A stretch of 64,000 bases of DNA from Glandiceps talaboti (lineage: Eukaryota; Hemichordata; Enteropneusta; Spengelidae): NCBI RefSeq assembly GCF_964340395.1, contig NC_135558.1, positions 18,021,771 to 18,085,770 of the forward strand. Direction: 5' to 3'. The notes under the pieces were generated by a model, which ran no database searches, was not told the DNA's origin, and saw only the letters and a list, made by a program, of their open reading frames with translations. A program made the translations under genes and the position numbers. Positions 1 through 11,752 of this stretch are shown piece by piece (positions within the stretch are counted from its first letter, which is position 1; every line of letters starts with the position of its first letter).

Positions 1-107
1 ATGGTGGTGGTGGCGATGATGGTGGTGGTGGTGGTGGTGGTGGTGGTGATGATGGTGGTGGTGGTGGTGGTGGTGGTGGTGGTGGTGGTGGTGGTGATGA
101 TGATGAA
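1..107. repeat. (TGG)n/(TGA)n microsatellite
   Basis: The window opens in a trinucleotide run of TGG with interspersed TGATGA and one TGGCGATGA. It lies in the VARS intron just upstream of exon A. Confidence 0.95.
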
Positions 108-157
108 TGTGTGTAAACAAGACTTAACACCATGTCATCCACTCTCTATGTAAACAG

Positions 158-285
158 GTCGTGATATCAACTTAGATGTACTACGTGTTCAGGGATATCG
201 TCATTTCTGTAACAAACTGTGGAATGTTACCAAGTTTGCCATGATGTCACTTGGTGACAACTATAAACCAGCACCTACTATCCAG
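158..285 (+). CDS. VARS1: VARS exon A (anticodon-binding domain start)
   Basis: Starts after acceptor TAAACAG with the last two bases of a Gly codon, then [20 protein letters not shown] and onward to PAPTIQ. It ends in phase 0 before [14 protein letters not shown] is a conserved ValRS string that links the catalytic core to the anticodon-binding domain. The intron that follows (286-1003) holds a dispersed GTAGCA-type repeat. Confidence 0.93.
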
Positions 286-3146
286 GTATGTCAGATCTAT
301 ACCCAGGTCAATAAATAATGATGTGTTTTCTAATTAATGTTTTAATATATAGGGAAGTGACAGATATTAGTGCATGAAGACTAGACAAGATATAAAGATT
401 ACTTCTATCTGTTTTACACAGTTTACAATGGAATTCATGAAATCTGACACAAAACGTCTGCCGGTGTGAAAATCTTACTAATATTGCTACATTTTATCAT
501 CTGTCATGACATACATTATCAACAATGCTATACTTTCTTTGCACTGAATGTAAACTACTATTATCAGTTACATGTACAAAGACAACACATGAAGGTTGGC
601 GTGTCAATTCTGATATTTTTTAGAGTCAGTTGACTAAAAATGTAACAATTGTACTTGTGCCAAACACTCTCATGTGGAAATGTGAATTAGATTTTGTTGA
701 GCCAGACTATTAGATATTTGTCTGGCCAGACAAAAAAATGTAGCACTGTTGGTAAGATTTTGTTGAGCCAAATGACATTTTGTTTCAGGTTTTGTGATTT
801 GGAACTAACTTCCAATTACAACTTTTTACATATTTCAAAATTTGTTTATAATTTATAGAGTTCCAAATGAAACACTTGATGTAGTTTCACATTGTTTAGA
901 AAGACATACATACCCATTTCTTGTTCATTGGCCACTTCTAAAGGTATATAGTTGACAGGGTCTGATTCTCTTATTAATATGGGTGTACATAAATTGTATT
1001 TAGCCCACAGGGTCTGAAAGTCTGGTTGACAAGTGGATGCTGAGCAGGATAGCCAACGCTGTGATGACTTGTGAGGCAGGATGGCCTGAGTATGATTTCC
1101 CAGCCATAACTACTTCCATCTATAATCTATGGTTATATGAACTATGTGATGTCTATGTGGTAAGAACTGTAACTACTTCCATCTATAATCTATGGTTATA
1201 TGAACTATGTGATGTCTATGTGGTAAGAACTGTAACTACTTCCATCTATAATCTATGGTTATATGAACTATGTGATGTCTATGTGGTAAGAACGTCTGAA
1301 ATACTGCAGATTTCGGAATAGCAAATTAAACATTAAAATCTGTGAATGATGTGATAACTATGTGGTAGTGAGGTTTTGGAAGTTCTAAAGATTTCAGAGA
1401 AGTATAGAAATTCAGTTTCGTGGGATTTGTATTTGGTTGTGAAGCACTGCAAGTACTATAGATTTCAAAATTGCATAAAAGTAACTATTTTAGTTGGCTA
1501 TGGTATAAAACCATCATTGTTACAGTATCGTTTGTGTCATAAGGGATATGAATATATTCAAACTGATGGAATCCCCAGTAGACTGTTTTTAGCATACAGT
1601 TTTGCCCATTCTATTCTGTTCTCCATCATGTTTGACAAGTTTTCCTGCAGCACCTCGATATTCCTCGCAACAGTGTCAGGGAAAGTGTATTTCTGTCTGC
1701 CTTGGTTCGTACTACCATGTTTGAGTGACCACAGGACAAGTTTGGATACTGGTTACCTTGTATTTCTGTAGCAATGCCCAGCAAGCTTGAGGCATCTTTG
1801 ACATATTTCCCATGACAGCTGGGGGTCACTTCCGTAGAGCTCCCTGTTCATGTGCTGACTCCTTTGAACATTGAGACATTTTCTGAGTTAACATACATGT
1901 CTCTCTTTCTCCTAGGAATACATGAAACCTATCATCCAAGGCACTGATGAGGCTGCCAAGGCAACTGTCCGTAATGTTCTCTATAATTGCCTAGATACGG
2001 GTCTCAAACTTATCAGTCCACTCATGCCGTTTGTCTCTGAGGAACTATGGCAACGGTTGCCAAGGAGATCAGAAAATGAGCCACCCAGTATATGCGTGAC
2101 AGCATACCCAGAGGCTAAAGATGTAAGTTAATTTACAGATATTATTAATAATAATATTCACTGTTTGTCGATTGCTAAAATTTAAACTTTCCTTCCAATT
2201 ATGTCTTATTTAAGGGCTAACTGTTTCAGTCAGCTACTGTGTAGCTGTTATAGAAATATTGTTGGGAACATTTGCTACATGCAATAATTTTTTCTTGATA
2301 TTGTACATTCATAAGTTTATCATATTGCCATGAGGTGATCTTATGTACGTAGCTATACTCCTTACAATTTATATGACCATATATGGATCAAGGAGAAATT
2401 TAATATTTGGTCTATAACAATGTTATGCCTCCACCACTATTTGTGAATGAAAAAATTGCTATCTGCAAAGAGGGTATTCTCCTGCCTTCACTTACAACAA
2501 GACTTGGCAAAAATGGTCTCTGGTTATAAGCCCCATTTGCAAAAAAAAAAAAAAAAAATCTTAGGCAGATCTTTGTGACTGAACTTGTACATTTTCTAGA
2601 TAGTGTTTTTAGCTTTTGATTCCTTTTCTGCACAAATATTGTTATTCATTTTTTCAACCATGTTTCCCAACATCTTCTTTTCATCGAACAGTTTTCATTC
2701 AGGAATGAACAGCTGGAACAAGATTTTGAGTTTGTTCAGAATGTTATCAAACAAATCCGTGTCATCAGAGCAGAGTATCAACTGACCAAACAAAAACCAG
2801 AAGGTAAGTCCATACCAAGGTAAAATCATTGTGATTGGTCAGGCAACATCAGCACCTGATTCATTAACCAATCAGAAGCAGACATCCTTATTCATCCAGG
2901 GTTTAGCCAATGACACATAACTACAATACAGTGTATGGGGGTTGGGGGTTGGGGGTTGGAGAGATGTGACTCAAACAAACAAACAAACTTTTGGTATGAA
3001 ATGGTAGTATACCAAGAGGGGCAGAATGTGTATGTAAATTAAATTCTAGATTGTCAATCGTACAAATTTCATACCTCCATTCCAAAGAGAAAATACAATA
3101 TTTTCATAATGAATCGATTACATGGTAGTACATTTTTCAGCATAAT

Positions 3147-3178
<32 letters not shown>

Positions 3179-5097
3179 CCGTGTAAGCTTTGTGTACATT
3201 TAATATTGTCTTATATTTGGTTCTAGTGTATTTGAGGTGTAGTGGTACAGGAGTAGCTGAACTCTTAGAACCATACAGTACCGCCATACAGACGTTAGCT
3301 AGTATATCAACTATACATTACATACAAAGTGACCAACAACCACCAATGGGATGCGCTATTGCTACCGTGTCTGATAAATGTGAGGTACATCTCCTTCTCA
3401 AGGTAAGTCACAAAACTAGAAACTCCGTTACCATGGTTACAAGTTTGATGGCCATGGTTTCCGATGTTTCACTCTGTTTTCTAGTGTTTTATCAACTGTG
3501 TATTTTACAGCCACAGTAAAACCTAGGTGTTTGAATGAAGCAAAATTTGAATTATCTTTAGTCTGGATAAACTTTAAGGATAAAAAAAATGCACAATGCT
3601 TTAAAAAAGTTGGGTTCTTTCCTTTGAGGCCCTCACATATCACCTTCAAATAACATAAATTAGAAATATGGAAAACTTTGTAAAAACATGAGAGTGGCAT
3701 TATACAATACAAATGAGGGGGGGAGGGGAGACATATAACACTTGAAGTTTCAGATAGATTTCCATACTCTGTGTCATAATTTGGGTAGGGAAACACACAG
3801 TTAAGTAGGTGAGGGGAGCTTGGGTAGATTTTACCTACTTACCAACTGTAATAAAACTACTGCCAGTAACAGTGATGAAATCTGGTCAAAACTGCCTAGA
3901 TTTCCATTTACCCAGTCTGTTATTTTGCTGGAGAACTCCAGTCATATTACAGTACCAGGTAGTAGTTGGATACCTTGGATAGAATGTACCCACTTACCAC
4001 CCTTAATTAATGTACCCACTTACCACCCTTAATGTACCCACTTACCACCCTTAATGTACCCACTTACCACCCTTAATGTACCCACTTACCACCCTTAATG
4101 TCCCCACTTTCCACCCTTAATGTGTCACCTTACCAGCCTTAATGTACCCACTTACCACCCTTAATGTACCCACTTACCACCCTTAATGTCCCCACTTTCC
4201 ACCCTTAATGTACCCACTTACCACTCTTTATGTCCCCCACTTATCACCCATAGTGTACCCACTTACCACCAGTAATATACCTACTTATCACGCATACTTT
4301 ACCTACTTACCACCCTTTATGTCCCCACTTACCACCCTTAATGTCCCCCACTTACCACCCTTAATGTCCCCACTTACCACCCTTACCAAAAACACTGCCA
4401 TTGATGTGTTAACTTTCTTACAGGGTTTAATTGACATCAGTAAAGAAATCACTAAACTTGAACAGAAGAAAGAGAAACTAGACAGTCAACGGAGTAAACT
4501 TGAGAATGCCACCAAGATTGAAGATTATCAAACCAAAGTTCCAGAAAATATAAGACAAGCAAATGCTGAAAAGGTAATTCTTACTGACACACATAATATA
4601 TTTATTGATTTGTATGGCTTTATAGTTTAGTGGTTATCCAATACTTTAGATGAAGTGTTCTTTGCTCATTGACAAATGTGGTGTGCTGCATTGCAATTAC
4701 TATGCACGCTCTTACCCATCCCAAGTTTCAACCACCATGTTGACGCCAGGCCCCCTCCCTCTAAACAAAGAAAATGTATTTCTTGAGCTTGTGTGACATT
4801 GTGCATATGTTCTCAGTCACTGGCTAGGTTTTCATAGAATGGGACACAGATGCATGAGTGTATGAATCAGAGTATGGGAGTTTTAAACACTTATATTTAC
4901 TTCATTTGCTTCTGCTGTGACCCTTGTTTCAATTTGTGCTAGAGAACATCGTAGACACCTTTTTATAAAATGTCGATTTTTTGAACCAGTGAGAAGTGTT
5001 GTTAACTCAACAATGTTTTTTTCTACAGCTTCTTCAAACAGGGAATGAGATCACCAAACTGACAGAAGCCATTGCCATGCTGAAGGCAGCAGAGTAA
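158..5097 (+). CDS. VARS1: valyl-tRNA synthetase, C-terminal part of gene (7 exons, 5' partial)
   Basis: Class I aminoacyl-tRNA synthetase that charges tRNA-Val in the cytosol. Only the 3' end lies here: exons 158-285, 1004-1159, 1916-2122, 2692-2803, 3227-3402, 4424-4573 and 5029-5097, joining in frame to 331 residues and a TAA stop. Exons A-D encode the helical anticodon-binding domain with family strings such as [18 protein letters not shown] and [12 protein letters not shown]. Exons F-G encode the charged C-terminal coiled coil typical of ValRS. All introns are GT-AG. The catalytic Rossmann core with HIGH and KMSKS motifs must lie 5' of the window. The cytosolic assignment rests on my recall of the human family sequence. 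A mitochondrial paralog is less likely because of the long coiled-coil tail. Confidence 0.95.
1004..1159 (+). CDS. VARS1: VARS exon B, with duplicated 3' edge
   Basis: The acceptor TTTAG at 999-1003 gives [20 protein letters not shown] in frame with exon A. The more obvious CACAG at 1006-1010 would break the frame. The exon ends at DVYV before GTAAGA. The last 52 bases of the exon, its donor and following bases form a 63-bp unit present three times (1108-1170, 1171-1233, 1234-1293). Donors therefore also exist at 1223 and 1286, and each adds 21 in-frame codons. The 1159 end matches the family length. Confidence 0.9.
1108..1293 (+). repeat. 63-bp triplication of exon end plus splice donor
   Basis: Three copies of a 63-bp unit starting AACTACTTCC and ending GGTAAGAAC(TGT) run without visible mismatch through the 56 bases shared by all three. 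The unit is 21 codons, so the frame stays open through all copies and reads [20 protein letters not shown] each time. Near-identity suggests a recent duplication. Confidence 0.97.
1916..2122 (+). CDS. VARS1: VARS exon C
   Basis: Acceptor TCTCCTAG, donor GTAAGT, phase 0 at both ends, 69 codons. It begins [20 protein letters not shown] and contains [20 protein letters not shown], the conserved end of the anticodon-binding helical bundle. It joins directly to DVYV of exon B, matching the family spacing when the first of the three donors is used. Confidence 0.95.
2692..2803 (+). CDS. VARS1: VARS exon D
   Basis: Starts after CGAACAG with [20 protein letters not shown] and reaches [12 protein letters not shown], ending with one base of the next codon before GTAAGT. 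The [12 protein letters not shown] stretch matches the conserved helix after the anticodon-binding domain of ValRS. Start phase 0, end phase 1. Confidence 0.92.
3147..3178. repeat. (TTG)n microsatellite
   Basis: About ten TTG units in the intron just upstream of VARS exon E. On the minus strand it reads as a spurious poly-Gln frame. Confidence 0.95.
3227..3402 (+). CDS. VARS1: VARS exon E
   Basis: Acceptor GGTTCTAG. Two bases complete a Val codon, then [20 protein letters not shown] and onward to CEVHLLLK before GTAAGT. It forms the small mixed domain between the anticodon-binding bundle and the terminal coiled coil. The preceding intron ends with a (TTG)n run at 3147-3178. Confidence 0.92.
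3984..4386. repeat. 22-bp minisatellite in VARS intron
   Basis: About 18 units of the type ATGTACCCACTTACCACCCT with scattered substitutions and a few indels. It sits 37 bases upstream of exon F. Each unit carries a TTACC string, which on the minus strand reads GGTAA. Confidence 0.95.
4424..4573 (+). CDS. VARS1: VARS exon F (coiled coil)
   Basis: Fifty codons, phase 0 to 0, after acceptor TTTCTTACAG. It starts [20 protein letters not shown] and continues with a heptad-rich, Lys/Glu-rich helix to IRQANAEK. This is the C-terminal coiled coil found in eukaryotic and many bacterial ValRS, which contacts the tRNA. The upstream intron is largely a 22-bp minisatellite. Confidence 0.94.
5029..5097 (+). 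CDS. VARS1: VARS exon G, terminal exon with stop
   Basis: Acceptor TTTTTTTCTACAG, then [22 protein letters not shown] and TAA at 5095-5097. It completes the coiled coil. No in-frame codons continue, and a canonical AATAAA lies 331 bases downstream. Confidence 0.94.
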   Translation, partial: LLQTGNEITKLTEAIAMLKAAE

Positions 5098-5427
5098 ACT
5101 GATGCCAATCACCATGGTAACAAATGAACTTTGACCTTAGCCAGGATTAGCATCTCCAGTACTGTTGAACAACAAGATGGCATTGGGTAGCATGAAATGG
5201 TGAACAGCATAATTTATGTACATATAATTGATATGTACTGATTTTGTAATTTAGTATTCAGACAATAATACAGTAATTCATTGGGTAGAAAGTATTACTA
5301 CCAAAATTAAGAGCAGAGACTTTAGGTGGCATAATTTTGTTGTTGAAATTTTTTGTTACAAGTTACATGACACCAATAACACGCACACACATGAAATGTT
5401 ACATTTTATTTATAAACTGTGAACACA

Positions 5428-5433
5428 AATAAA
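5428..5433 (+). promoter_or_regulatory. AATAAA poly(A) signal, VARS proximal
   Basis: Canonical hexamer 331 bases after the VARS stop, followed by GT/T-rich sequence (GTTTTGTGTGCG and onward) that could be the downstream element. This gives a 3' UTR of about 350 bases. Confidence 0.7.
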
Positions 5434-7605
5434 CAGTTTTGTGTGCGAATCTTCCTTGTTTCATCTGACAGTGATGTTGTTTTGTGTTCACAGTCAGATA
5501 AAATGTATCATTTTATATTCATACATGCCATCAGTGTCTGTGTTTGGTTGTGTAATTTGTAACAAAAACTTGTGTCTCATAAAAACATTGTGCTGCCTAA
5601 TTGAAACCCTATACTCTCTTAATTTTGGTAGTAAAACAAGTTTAGAGTTCTTCCACATGTTCATGCTAAACCAGAACTATATCCGTACCCTTGCTGTATT
5701 GTCGCACAATAATATAATTTTAATCAATGAATTTTACACCAAGGTAAATGAATTTATAAAGATAAAACAAACGTAATGCAAACAGACTTGAATTACTTGA
5801 ATCTATCGATTAATCTGCATTTTATTCTAGATAATATTCCATCAACTGTAAAAAGTACATTATGGAATGTATCCTGTTTGCAGTGTATTAAAGAATTAAA
5901 GGAATAATTATATAGATTTGTTCCTCGAGTTCAGATGAAAGAAAATGCTGTTTTCCAACTCTTGAGTCTTGAAGATTACCATGATTATCAGGGTGTTTTG
6001 ATTTGATTTTTTTAATTCTATACAAACCTTTGAAGATACAGGACTGGTGTAATCTTTTGTGTATGGAGTACGCCCTCACATGACCAAAAAATGCCATTCT
6101 CTTGCAACTTATTGACCAATCAGAAAGGTACTTTTATACCGACCACTTTGGAGAAGTCACATCTTCACATACTTTGAAACCTATGTTATGACTCACCATG
6201 TGTGACATTGGTGCTGGGTAATGCTACATATAGAAAAGTAGTTTTAGTGTCTTGAAATATTTGTATACGGAAAAAGAATTGAATTACAACCGTTGAAAAA
6301 ACCAAGATGAAGTAATACATTCTAAGTAAAATGAGTTGTTTTAGTATAATTAATGTGAGATGTCATGACTTCTACTATCTAGATACAGTTATCACAAGTA
6401 TGTAAATCAGATGTCCATGGACCCTTAAATCGAATAACGTACTTCAAATAACATTTTGATCTTGATGCCAGTTTTTACTGTACTCAAGTTTTGATAAGTA
6501 ATGTGAAAATTTGTTTAAGTTAATGATTAAAAAATGAAAGCCATCCAAGTTTACTGTCCAATACAGACACCCCTGTTATTTAGTATTTAGAAGGATTCTT
6601 ACCTAGCTAAGAAAATGGAGCATACTATAATTTCACAAGATTGGGGGTGGAAGGGGTGTTGTATCCCCTGACCATACAACCCAATTTATATCAAGTAAAT
6701 CTTGTTAGATTTCCTCTTCCAAACTTTGAGTGTAAAAAAAAGTGTTATAATGTCTAGCTGTTTCAGACAATAGACCATTCTAGACTGCAAACAGGAAATT
6801 AAGAATACAGCACCTTCTCTTATTAAGAGCTTTGTCCCTTGATATTTTGTAGAAGTGTAAATCATGGATGTTTTTCGTATTGTTCAGACATTGAGGAAAG
6901 CAGCAGTGCTCTATGATTAACTGAGTAACCTATACCATGTATACCCCCAAGGCAAACAGACAGGAAGTAGAGTGCCACCATGGCAAATTTCAGAAAGGCC
7001 AATTTAAACAGATATCATTCCACTTTTTTCAGTCTATAGTCTATCCCTGTTGTTTCTAGAGGAGAGATTAATCCATTTTATGGCAAACAGGGGTGGCAGG
7101 GTGAGATGATACAAGGTGAACTAGTTGTATCCTCCAAGTATTGATACTTCCATAGCTACCACAATTTAACTCATTTTGTCTAAAAATTGACCACAAATGG
7201 ATGGTCACTGTGACATTCAAAGATTTGAAAAAGAAAGCACACGTTTATGATTTATTTATGCACTATGCACTATTAGTAATCATCAGGTGTAGAATACAAT
7301 CTGACACCTCCCCTCCCTATGCATCACTTGTTGAGCAGTACCCCCCATATAGAAGTGGAATAATCAGGATGTTTGGGGTCAGACTCTTTTCTACACCTGA
7401 TCTTACATATATTATTTTGATGCTGTACAATGTTTGTGGACATACATTTTGTGTTCATATTTAAATAAAAGCCAGCATCTCTGTACTTTATTCTGTGGTG
7501 TGTATTTTATAGTGTTGTTGTTTGATGGTAACAGAAAACATAACTCATTACTGAGGGATAATCGAATAATGTCACACAAGGTCCATAAATGAACATCATT
7601 CATTT
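5434..7605. other. gene-free stretch downstream of VARS
   Basis: No coding exon recognised. The longest open frames lack family motifs and compositional support. Apart from the possible distal poly(A) signal at 7464 I see ordinary AT-rich sequence. Confidence 0.6.
7464..7469 (+). promoter_or_regulatory. AATAAA candidate distal poly(A) signal
   Basis: Canonical hexamer followed about 25-35 bases later by a T- and GT-rich stretch (TTTATTCTGTGGTGTG). If used it would give VARS a 2.4-kb 3' UTR. No coding exon was seen between 5098 and 7464. Confidence 0.35.
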
Positions 7606-7990
7606 AGGGGGGAATGAGCTGGTCTGGCATCAGTGCAATTGGTGAACTTTTCACACTTAGCAAATTTAGAAAACTTTTTTTCATGCTAACTACTGAGAAG
7701 TTAATAAGTTGATTTAATATTTCCTGCCAATGTGCCGAGTACTGGGTTTCCAGTAGTATTTTAATGTGTTTACCATTGTGTTTTTACATTACATCGATCG
7801 TAGTGGTGTGACCACTACAATTTTCATTGTGGTTTATGTTATATATAAATGTGTTGATGTCGCCCTTGTGAACATTCGTTTAAAGGGAGGCAGGAGAGGG
7901 TTTTTACCTAAAGGAATGAAGTTCACTTTTTGAGCTTGTGTGACATTTTGCGATTGTCCCGTAGGTTTACTTACTAGATAGTTTGTCCTC
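7606..7990. mobile_element. dispersed repeat family R1, copy 1
   Basis: About 390 bases sharing ordered blocks with 41861-42276: a GGTCTGGCATCA string near the start, then CTGGGTTTCCAG, then TATATAAATGTGTYGATGTC, and GTGTGACATT near the end. A fragment of the 3' block is also at 4781-4802. No coding potential, so probably a non-autonomous element. Confidence 0.7.
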
Positions 7991-8057
7991 TCTAAAATTC
8001 ATAACAAATATTTCATCCAGGCTCAATATTTTCTGGAATTTCACAAAAATCCTCGTT

Positions 8058-8072
8058 CCCCCCCCCCCCCCC
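8058..8072. repeat. poly-C tract
   Basis: A run of about 15 C followed shortly by an A-rich run, in the intergenic interval. Confidence 0.9.
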
Positions 8073-8127
8073 TCAAAAAAAAACCCACACCAAACAATGG
8101 AGAGGACACAGTAGGTAAGAATACAAT

Positions 8128-8133
8128 TTTATT
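8128..8133 (-). promoter_or_regulatory. candidate distal poly(A) signal for ABCA2 (minus strand)
   Basis: AATAAA on the minus strand within GGAATAAAATTGTATTC. If the ABCA2 transcript has a very long 3' UTR it could end here. Another minus-strand AATAAA nearer the gene, at 13766-13771, is at least as likely. Confidence 0.2.
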
Positions 8134-9478
8134 CCATATAGCATGATTTGACCTTTGACATAGAATATAGAGTGCAGTTTGTAAAGATAAAATATGAACT
8201 CTAAAAAAGATATAGACTTAGCAGATAAATAAAGAAATATTGGTATGAATCAGTACTACTACGGAAAGCATGCTATCGCTAAACTTAGACATGAACTAGA
8301 AGAAGTATTGTAATTTGTGGCATGTGGTAGACGTGGGTGATAGCAGTGCCTTGGTTTATGTGATATACTCACCCTGTAATCAAGACAGCGTAAACTCTAA
8401 ATGAGTTGAATGTGTGGTGTCCATGTGAAGAAAACTCACTATTATTAAAGCGAGACGCCACCCACTGTGACTGTAACTACATCAACGTTCATTGACGGAT
8501 AGACAATTATACCATTTTGCTTACATCAACACGTTGCGACAGTACTTTTAGTTTGTATCGATCTTAGTTTGCCGATACCTCACTTTCCATAGTAGTAACT
8601 ACTTCTACAAACTAGAAATATATACACTTCAGTCTGTTCATAGAATTATCTGGACTATCAACTTTCTCTCTCATTCAAAGTGTAAACTAATGTAATTTTC
8701 ATGCAAATTATCCAAAGATGTAAATGTCGTTTTTTTTTTGTTCTTTTCAGTGCAAGTACAACTTGACAATAGTTGTAACTATGCCAACAATATTGCACCA
8801 CTTAATGCTTTATTTTAAGGACTACCACGTATTATTGGCAAAAAATTAATAGAGTTTCTTAAGGGTGTTTTTTTTTTCTGGGATGTAACATTACAGCTAG
8901 AGTTGTACACACTATATAATATACAAGGTAACAAGATTCGGTTCTAAGTGCACAGTGGATTGAGTGATTTGGAGTGAAATTTAGTAAGTTGGAGATTCGG
9001 TTAAAACTCTTCAAATAATCTAAGATATGTTATGTCAGGGCGCCCTCATGCATCAAGTTAGAGAGAGAAGGATGATGAGACGGAACAACACAACGCATCC
9101 CACAGTTTACAAGAAAACTGGAATTCATGCAAATTGGGGTTTTGGATTCGACTTTTCCCCCTAGCATCACAAGATTAGGAAATCAAAATTCACAATTCCC
9201 CATTCACCTGAATTCTAGGCTAGGTACTGAACAGCAGTCAAATTTGTTCTGCATTCATTTATAATGACTAAATGTTCTTCACAAACTTTAAATTTCTCTG
9301 AGTAGTTCAAGTATTTCACAGTAAATCTACTTCCTAAATATATAGTTCTGGTAGATACATTACTGTAGTTACATTTTCAGAAATAAAACCTTACCTCAGG
9401 TAATCTTTGATTAAGTTGTTTTACTGGTGCTGCATTATTACATGTGTTCATGTATATTATACCATGGACTCGCCAAGT
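8134..9478. other. gene-free intergenic stretch
   Basis: AT-rich sequence with no recognisable exon, RNA gene or clear repeat apart from short homopolymers. Confidence 0.55.
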
Positions 9479-9802
9479 TGAACAAAAAATGTGGAATATA
9501 TACGCTAGTTGTTCTAGACAGCGTGCATGTATGTCATGACAACGCTTGTCTATGTCACTGGTTCTGCTGTGTTCAAAATACGAGTCAAAATGTTCAAAAT
9601 TACCATTATATTCCTTATTTTTCTTTGATATTACTGGCGTTGGTGTAATTACATGTATGTTATTCCACAATATTTTTCTTCATTCAGTCCGAAAATATTC
9701 GTGACCTAAGGGGTTGTCACTACGAGTCGATAGAAAAGTACTGACAAAGACCCCTTAGGTCACTCGCATTTTCCTTGGCTGAACGAAGAATATTGTGGAA
9801 TA
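9479..9802. mobile_element. foldback (MITE-like) element family R2, copy 1
   Basis: The end is a long imperfect inverted repeat: the left arm 9661-9714 (TATTCCACAATATTTTTCTT...AAGGGGT) pairs with 9750-9802. The loop is about 35 bases. The segment from 9479 to 9660 also matches 22352-22500, so the element is longer than the stem. Related copies: 22352-22560 and 32640-32853. Confidence 0.8.
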
Positions 9803-11694
9803 ACATCTATATCTCCTTATCTACTACTAAATCCTTACAGCATGGCTGACCTTTCAACTTTCTATTCTTATGAGCTAATGATTACATGAACTTTAACCCC
9901 GCATGGCAGCCATTTTGCTTTGGTAAATAAACTCAAATTTCAAAATATAAATTTCTGTAGTCAAACAATAATGTGAACACAAATAAATCTTCTGAATACA
10001 GCCAACAAAATCGACAAAATAGCATGTTAATCCGATACTAACGAAAATCTTCTGCTCAAAGTAAAATGCTGAAATATCGAGAAATGACAATTTCTACTCT
10101 GAGTCAAGAAACTGTTGGAAATGACTCCAGAATTGTTGCTTACATCTTGTCAGCATTGTCAGGGGGTGTACTGCAGGGCTAGCATCTCATGTCTCACCTG
10201 AAAACTTCAGATTTGCTTCCAAAAAACCCAGTTTTTTCACGGTGAGTAGAAATTTCATTTGTAACTATGAACCGAGAGTTTGTGAACATTTATATTCACA
10301 CTGAAATCTCCTTCATTTTACATACATGGAGAAATCAGTTTGCATGGTATAATGCTGCAATGCAATGCAGTGACTACAGCAACAATAAGTAGCAGTGGTA
10401 TCAAACACTTGTACATTATGAAAATGTTAACATGACACGTGAAACTTGAGCTTCAAGTTACATAAGTGCTAGAACTACTTCAATCAAAAGCCCCTCGTTA
10501 AATACCCAATTCTCACAAACAAGCATATTTTTTCTGTTGACGCAATGAAAAATAGTTCCTTGTCTTGCACAATACCGAAAGAGATGTGTGATTTTCAGAC
10601 AATAGACTTTCAGCCAATTCCAAGATTTATCTCCCATCTACAGATACAACACCATGTATTCTGTGTATACAGGAAAATTCGCATGCACATATCAGTTGGA
10701 CGGTTGTCACCTGACCGTACCATGAGTTTACCAGTAATAACATCCATCTCTGTCATTGACGGTGTTTTAGTCTTTGTTCTATAAAATCACTCATAACTAA
10801 AGAGTTCAACAAGTCTTTCCACGTTTCCATGATGAAAATGTTAATGTAATACAGACAAGACAACCTCAACAGGACAACATAAGCAATGTCATCGTCTTGG
10901 ACAGATCATCGTGGAACTGGAAATTCAACTATGAAATACCCTTACTGATAACGAAATGAACACTGAATGAAATGGACATAAAGTAATTAATATTCAAACA
11001 ATTCATGGCTATTCTACCAAATAATATTTCAACAGCACACATCAAAAATATTACACAACATTTGTTGAACATTACATGATCCATATTATCAACATAAGCT
11101 GCCAAGAAGAACCAAAATTTTGTATCGTTAATTTTAAAAAAAAGCAAAAAAGCAAACAATATTTCAAAATTTTGAATACCTCTAGAAAATAAATTAAAAC
11201 ATCATTTTATGTGACAATAACTTCAAAGCATTCAAGTTGCAATTCAAAATTAAAATTTTTCACACTAAACAAAAATAAAGCACGTATTTATGTAAATCTG
11301 TCAGCTGGTAAAATATAAACATGCAGTTGTTCACTATACTGACATCAAGATGATTTTAATTATTTTTAAAATAGCACTGTTACCATAGTAACTATTTCTT
11401 GAGCAATTTATGTACTTTCCGTCAAATTCAAGGGATTATTCATGCATAGTAGTCTGTAATGTATGCTGTGTTAGGGCGCCCTCGCACATTGGCCAAGAGC
11501 AAGGCCAATAGAGGGCGCTCCAACCCAACAAATCTTAGACGGTCTGCTGGAGATAGAGTCAACATATACTATTGCACGAGTTACGTCACATGGCTGGACA
11601 GAAGTGTCAATCACAGTGTTGTAGATTGGGTCTACTGAGACTGTCAGCTTAAAATCTGAGCAAAACAGATTGGCCAGAAACACTTTTCTGTTAT
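9803..11694. other. gene-free intergenic stretch
   Basis: No exon-like open frame with splice sites and no family motif. Short open frames here are not supported by composition or homology. Confidence 0.55.
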
Positions 11695-11752
11695 TATATA
11701 TATATACATAATATATAATATATAATAATATATAATATATATATTATTAGTA
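11695..11752. repeat. AT-rich (TATA/ATAT) palindromic tract
   Basis: Alternating TATATA, AATATATAATATAT and TATTATTA blocks able to form self-paired hairpins. Confidence 0.9.

Noticed and set aside
1006-1010. CACAG as acceptor of VARS exon B
   Set aside because: It breaks the reading frame from exon A; TTTAG at 999-1003 restores it and gives the family-like [11 protein letters not shown].
1376-1771. 131-codon plus-strand frame in the VARS intron
   Set aside because: No family motif, no splice sites in phase with VARS, and composition like the surrounding intron.
10150-10215. VRHEMLALQYTP frame with upstream TTTTCAG as a final ABCA2 exon
   Set aside because: Phase fits but the peptide has no likeness to ABCA2 tails and the pyrimidine tract is poor; chance is more likely.
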